A program made the translations under genes and the position numbers. 8,418 bases of DNA from Chloroflexota bacterium. Lineage in GTDB: Bacteria; Chloroflexota; Anaerolineae; Caldilineales; Caldilineaceae. The first letter of the stretch is position 1; every line of letters starts with the position of its first letter. The notes below the pieces were generated by a model that saw only the letters and a list, made by a program, of their open reading frames with translations, searched no databases and had not been told where the DNA came from. Shown here piece by piece: positions 6,062 through 8,418 of this stretch. The DNA is taken from the NCBI GenBank assembly GCA_003451595.1, contig DMDA01000130.1, positions 14,427 to 22,844 on the forward strand. Direction: 5' to 3'.

Positions 6062-6628
6062 ATGACAGACTTGATCCGCTGCGAGTGGGCGGGAAGCGAT
6101 CCGCTCTACGTGGCCTATCATGACACGGAATGGGGCGTACCGGTGCACGATGACCGCCGCCTGTTCGAGATGCTTTGTCTGGAGGGGGCGCAGGCCGGTC
6201 TTGCCTGGATCACAATTCTGCGCAAGCGGGATCATTACCGTGCCGCGTTCGACAACTTTGATCCGGCGATCGTTGCCGGCTATGGCAGCGATCAGATCGC
6301 CGCGCTGCTGGCTGACCCTGGCATCGTACGCAACCGGCTCAAGGTTAACGCTTTCATTCAGAATGCCCGCGCCTTTCTCGCCGTGCAAGCAGAGTTCGGC
6401 AGCTTCGACGCTTATATCTGGCGGTTTGTCGGTGGGGCGCCCATCATCAATCAGTGGCGCAGCCTGCGCGAGGTGCCGGCGCAAACGTCAGAAGCCGCAA
6501 CGATGAGCAAGGACCTCAAGCGTCGCGGCTTCACCTTTGTCGGTCCGACAATCTGCTACGCCTTCATGCAAGCGTGCGGGCTGGTCAACGACCACGTTGT
6601 CGACTGTTTCTGCCACGCCCGACAGTAA
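6062..6628 (+). CDS. tag: DNA-3-methyladenine glycosylase I
   Basis: This enzyme removes 3-methyladenine from alkylated DNA, the first step of base excision repair. At 188 residues it matches the E. coli enzyme (187) along its whole length. Landmarks are IRCEW, DPLYVAYHDTEWGVP (13-27), CLEGAQAGLAWITILRKR (39-56) with the conserved Glu41, KRRGFTFVGPTICYAFMQACGLVNDH and the C-terminal HVVDCFC. The family's zinc ligands are all present as Cys7, His20, His178 and Cys182. ATG at 6062 is chosen because GGAG (6050-6053) lies 8 bases upstream and the N-terminus fits the family; the TTG at 6014 would start inside the hairpin. It may be co-transcribed with gpmA. The downstream neighbour is convergent. 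Confidence 0.97.
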   Translation: MTDLIRCEWAGSDPLYVAYHDTEWGVPVHDDRRLFEMLCLEGAQAGLAWITILRKRDHYRAAFDNFDPAIVAGYGSDQIAALLADPGIVRNRLKVNAFIQNARAFLAVQAEFGSFDAYIWRFVGGAPIINQWRSLREVPAQTSEAATMSKDLKRRGFTFVGPTICYAFMQACGLVNDHVVDCFCHARQ

Positions 6629-6673
6629 TGGCGCAGCAAGCCATCTCAGAGATTGTTCGAGAAGGGTCAATGT

Positions 6674-6765
6674 GAACGCAGAGACGCAGCGGCGCAGAGT
6701 CTCGCAGAGAAAGACAGAGGGGTCTCGCAAACGCTTTTCGCCGCGTTTCTCTGCATCTCTGCTTC
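6674..6765. repeat. Degenerate CGCAGAG-type inverted repeat between convergent genes
   Basis: The left part reads GAACGCAGAGACGCAG (6674-6689) and the right end CTGCATCTCTGCTTC (6751-6765); the right end is the reverse complement of the left with one indel and one substitution. In between, GCAGAG and TCTCGCA recur (6694-6710, 6722-6729). This is the same style as the short-period, purine-rich CGCAGAGACGCAG...CTGCGTCTCTGCG palindromes that occur many times in intergenic DNA of some bacteria. It lies 45 bases after tag and 45 bases before the end of the subtilisin-like gene, where it may also serve as a transcript-end structure. Confidence 0.6.
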
Positions 6766-6810
6766 AAGGACAGTGAGCCTTCACTCTTCACACGGACTCT
6801 TACACACCGA

Positions 6811-8190
6811 CTATAGCTGTGCGATCAGCGCGCCGACATCCGGCATGACGCCGATCCGATCAACGCCAGGATTTAACGAATCAGCGCCCAACTGTCGGAA
6901 CCAGTCGCGCAGCTCCGGCGGCGTAACTGTACGACCGTGCGCAGCAGCGATCGACAGCACGACAGCAGCGGCGCCGGCGATGATCGCGGACGCTGCCGAC
7001 GTGCCGCCGTAGTCTGGACGGGTGCCATTGTTGAGGTCAAGCGTCTCCACAAATTCGCCCAGCGCATAGCAGTCCACACGCAAGCCATAATTCGAGGGGA
7101 GCACTCCCGCCAGGCGCGAGGGATGCTGCCCATCATCGGCGCATGCGCCCACCATGATAGCGCCGGAGTCACCGGTCGTTAGCATGGCGTCGATGTCGAT
7201 GTCGCCGTTGCCTGCCGGTTCGATGACGGCAACACCGCTGTTGACTGCCGCACGGATCGCTGTATGGACAGCCGCCACCCGCTCCGCCGGCGCCAGTCGT
7301 ACGCCACCCTGCCATAGCGTTTCGGCCTGCTCCTCCACCAACAAGACCGCGCCGCGTGGCAACATTTGAGTGATCACCGTGATGGCGTCCGCGACATCGT
7401 ACACATTGGCGCCATTCTTGGCGCGTATGCTGGACACCAATCGGATAGCAGCCCCGGCAGCGATGCCGTCGAAGTCAATGGCATTGTGCGCCGCTGCCAG
7501 GATGCCCACATCCGCCATCGCATGGACGACAGCGCTTTGTATCTTCCCATTGTTGGCAGGCTGTATTTGAGGAAACCTGCGCGTCGCAATATTGGACGCC
7601 GTCAGGTCACGATGCGTCAGCGCCCAACATTGCTCGATCACACCAATCACAGTGTTTTCACCGTTCCCGCCGACTTCTCCCCAAACGTCACGCACGTTGA
7701 TGCCCACCGTATCCCTGACGGGGTCAACGCCGCCCAGATAGGGTTGACCACCTGCAGGCTGTACAGGCAGAGGAACCTGGACCTGCACACGCGCAAAGAT
7801 GTGCTCCAATCCTTGCAGCGCCTCGGCGACATAAGCTGCATAGTCGCCGGACGGCAGGGGCAAAAAATAGTGTGAAAAGAATTCCTGTAGCGTAACTGGT
7901 TCGACGGTTGTTGCGTCTCCGGCGCGTTTATCTTGCGCCTGTCGCTCCACCAGTTCCGCCAATTCCCCTGAGTTCAGCGTAAAAAAGGTGCGTTGAAAGG
8001 TTAGCTCTGGCAGAGGGGCCAGCAGTTCCTCCCAGCGCCAGGCAAACTCCGGGAAGCGATCCCGCAGATACTCTTCAAGATTGTCCATGTACTCCATCGG
8101 GAGCGCGTCCGGTTGTAGCTGAACCCAAACGATCCATGGGAGGTTGTCCAGGTCTACAGATTCCTCAAAAAACTCGGCCGGTGCGTTCAT
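6811..8190 (-). CDS. Subtilisin-fold (S8-like) protein with degenerate catalytic motifs and novel N-terminal region
   Basis: The 459-residue protein has no signal peptide and is probably cytoplasmic. Residues 1-150 are acidic and tryptophan/phenylalanine-rich (PWIVWVQLQPDALP; FAWRWEELLAPLPELTFQRTFF) and match no domain I recognise. Residues about 155-455 follow the subtilisin (S8) order. The Asp-motif strand reads VIGVIEQCWALTHRDL (181-196), where the usual Asp is replaced (Val184 or Glu186, depending on alignment). The His motif VVHAMADVGILAA (221-233) keeps His223 but loses the following Gly-Thr. The oxyanion Asn328 is in PAGNG, and the serine motif GGTSAASAIIAGAA keeps Ser398. It is therefore probably inactive or non-canonical. 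ATG at 8190 follows AAAGGAG (8198-8204) by 7 bases and is preferred to TTG at 8211. The frame is intact. The fold call is good; the function is unknown. Confidence 0.8.
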   Translation of the reverse strand: MNAPAEFFEESVDLDNLPWIVWVQLQPDALPMEYMDNLEEYLRDRFPEFAWRWEELLAPLPELTFQRTFFTLNSGELAELVERQAQDKRAGDATTVEPVTLQEFFSHYFLPLPSGDYAAYVAEALQGLEHIFARVQVQVPLPVQPAGGQPYLGGVDPVRDTVGINVRDVWGEVGGNGENTVIGVIEQCWALTHRDLTASNIATRRFPQIQPANNGKIQSAVVHAMADVGILAAAHNAIDFDGIAAGAAIRLVSSIRAKNGANVYDVADAITVITQMLPRGAVLLVEEQAETLWQGGVRLAPAERVAAVHTAIRAAVNSGVAVIEPAGNGDIDIDAMLTTGDSGAIMVGACADDGQHPSRLAGVLPSNYGLRVDCYALGEFVETLDLNNGTRPDYGGTSAASAIIAGAAAVVLSIAAAHGRTVTPPELRDWFRQLGADSLNPGVDRIGVMPDVGALIAQL

Positions 8191-8204
8191 CTGCCTGCTC
8201 CTTT

Positions 8205-8220
8205 GCCGCAATCCTGCGGC
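8205..8220 (-). promoter_or_regulatory. Small hairpin abutting the ribosome binding site of the S8-like gene
   Basis: In the minus-strand transcript GCCGCA and TGCGGC form a six-pair stem with a four-base loop (GGAT) directly before AAAGGAG (8198-8204). It leaves the ribosome binding site single-stranded but next to the stem. It may influence mRNA 5'-end stability. It could be chance in GC-rich DNA. Confidence 0.35.
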
Positions 8221-8251
8221 TGAACCTCTGCCTCATCATCACTGTGGACCA

Positions 8252-8391
8252 TCCTGCAGTGGGACTACTTCACATTGGGGGCAAGATTTCGCTGCGTAGG
8301 TCATCGCCTCCGGCGTGACGGGTTGCCATGTCACGCCGGAGGCGATGACCTACGATAGGCGCCCCAAACTTGAAGTACACCCTCCTGCAGT
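8252..8391. mobile_element. MITE-like element with terminal inverted repeats and 9-bp direct repeats
   Basis: The sequence TCCTGCAGT occurs at both borders (8252-8260 and 8383-8391) in direct orientation, as expected of a 9-bp target duplication. Between them is a 122-bp segment. Its ends, 8261-8282 (GGGACTACTTCACATTGGGG...) and 8361-8382, are inverted repeats matching at 17 of 22 positions. The middle is a perfect palindrome with 25-base arms. No transposase is encoded, so it would depend on one elsewhere. It lies about 60 bases upstream of the S8-like gene start, probably in its promoter region. A caveat is that CTGCAG within the direct repeat is itself palindromic, so part of the match could belong to the inverted repeat. 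Confidence 0.55.
8295..8354. repeat. Dispersed palindromic repeat, copy 2
   Basis: Perfect 25-base arms at 8295-8319 and 8330-8354 enclose the loop GGGTTGCCAT. The inner 20 positions of each arm match copy 1 (1129-1178) except for one paired change: A8303/T8346 here against G1132/C1175 there. The loop differs at one base. The stem is five pairs longer than in copy 1. The preservation of pairing in both copies argues that the folded form, or the palindrome as a binding site, is maintained. Confidence 0.85.
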
Positions 8392-8418
8392 CACCCCGTG
8401 CGCAAGGGCTGCTCTGCT

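Noticed and set aside
6772..6785. Small hairpin AGTGA/TCACT as terminator for the S8-like gene
   Set aside because: A five-pair stem with no T tract is expected by chance, and the larger repeat next to it is a better candidate for any 3'-end role.
7366..7875. Plus-strand open frame of 169 codons inside the S8-like gene
   Set aside because: It is antisense to a gene with a clear fold, a good ribosome binding site and protein-like composition; the frame has none of these.

Overview
The window is GC-rich bacterial DNA with tightly packed genes separated by short spacers full of inverted repeats. The promoters match sigma-70 consensus and the ribosome binding sites are AGGAG-type. The gene mix (TRAP transporter, cofactor-dependent phosphoglycerate mutase, a membrane metalloprotease carrying a Clp N-terminal domain, a subtilisin-fold protein) and the many hairpin repeats would suit a member of the Chloroflexota, for example the Caldilineae/Anaerolineae. 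That is an impression from gene content and style, not a proof; no rRNA or tRNA is present.

Layout. (1) 1-1059, plus strand: the 3' part of a TRAP transporter large permease (DctM). (2) 1060-1387: non-coding, with three separate hairpins; the last is a strong bidirectional terminator. (3) 1388-2527, minus strand: a TRAP solute-binding protein with a twin-arginine/lipoprotein signal, convergent to dctM. It has a near-perfect sigma-70 promoter at 2607-2635. (4) 2648 onward: a plus-strand promoter back-to-back with the previous one reads into a Clp_N-M50 membrane protease (2723-4027), then a SAM-dependent methyltransferase (4085-4858), probably one transcription unit. (5) 4859-5181: non-coding, with a degenerate CAAAGG repeat. 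(6) 5182-5928: gpmA, then two adjoining hairpins, then tag (6062-6628), both on the plus strand. (7) 6629-6810: a degenerate CGCAGAG-type inverted repeat between convergent genes. (8) 6811-8190, minus strand: a subtilisin-fold protein with an unrecognised N-terminal region and a damaged catalytic triad. (9) 8252-8391: a MITE-like element upstream of it, with terminal inverted repeats, a 9-bp direct repeat at its borders and a perfect internal palindrome. A second copy of that palindrome lies at 1129-1178, with a compensatory base-pair change.

How they work together. DctM and the solute-binding protein both look like the 2-oxoacid/mannitol-chloroaromatic branch of TRAP transporters and probably serve one importer despite opposite orientation. 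gpmA (glycolysis) and tag (alkylation repair) are housekeeping functions that may share a transcript. The most unusual items are the Clp_N-M50 fusion, the apparently inactive or non-canonical subtilisin-like protein, and the family of palindromic elements. I see no complete new defence or mobile system.
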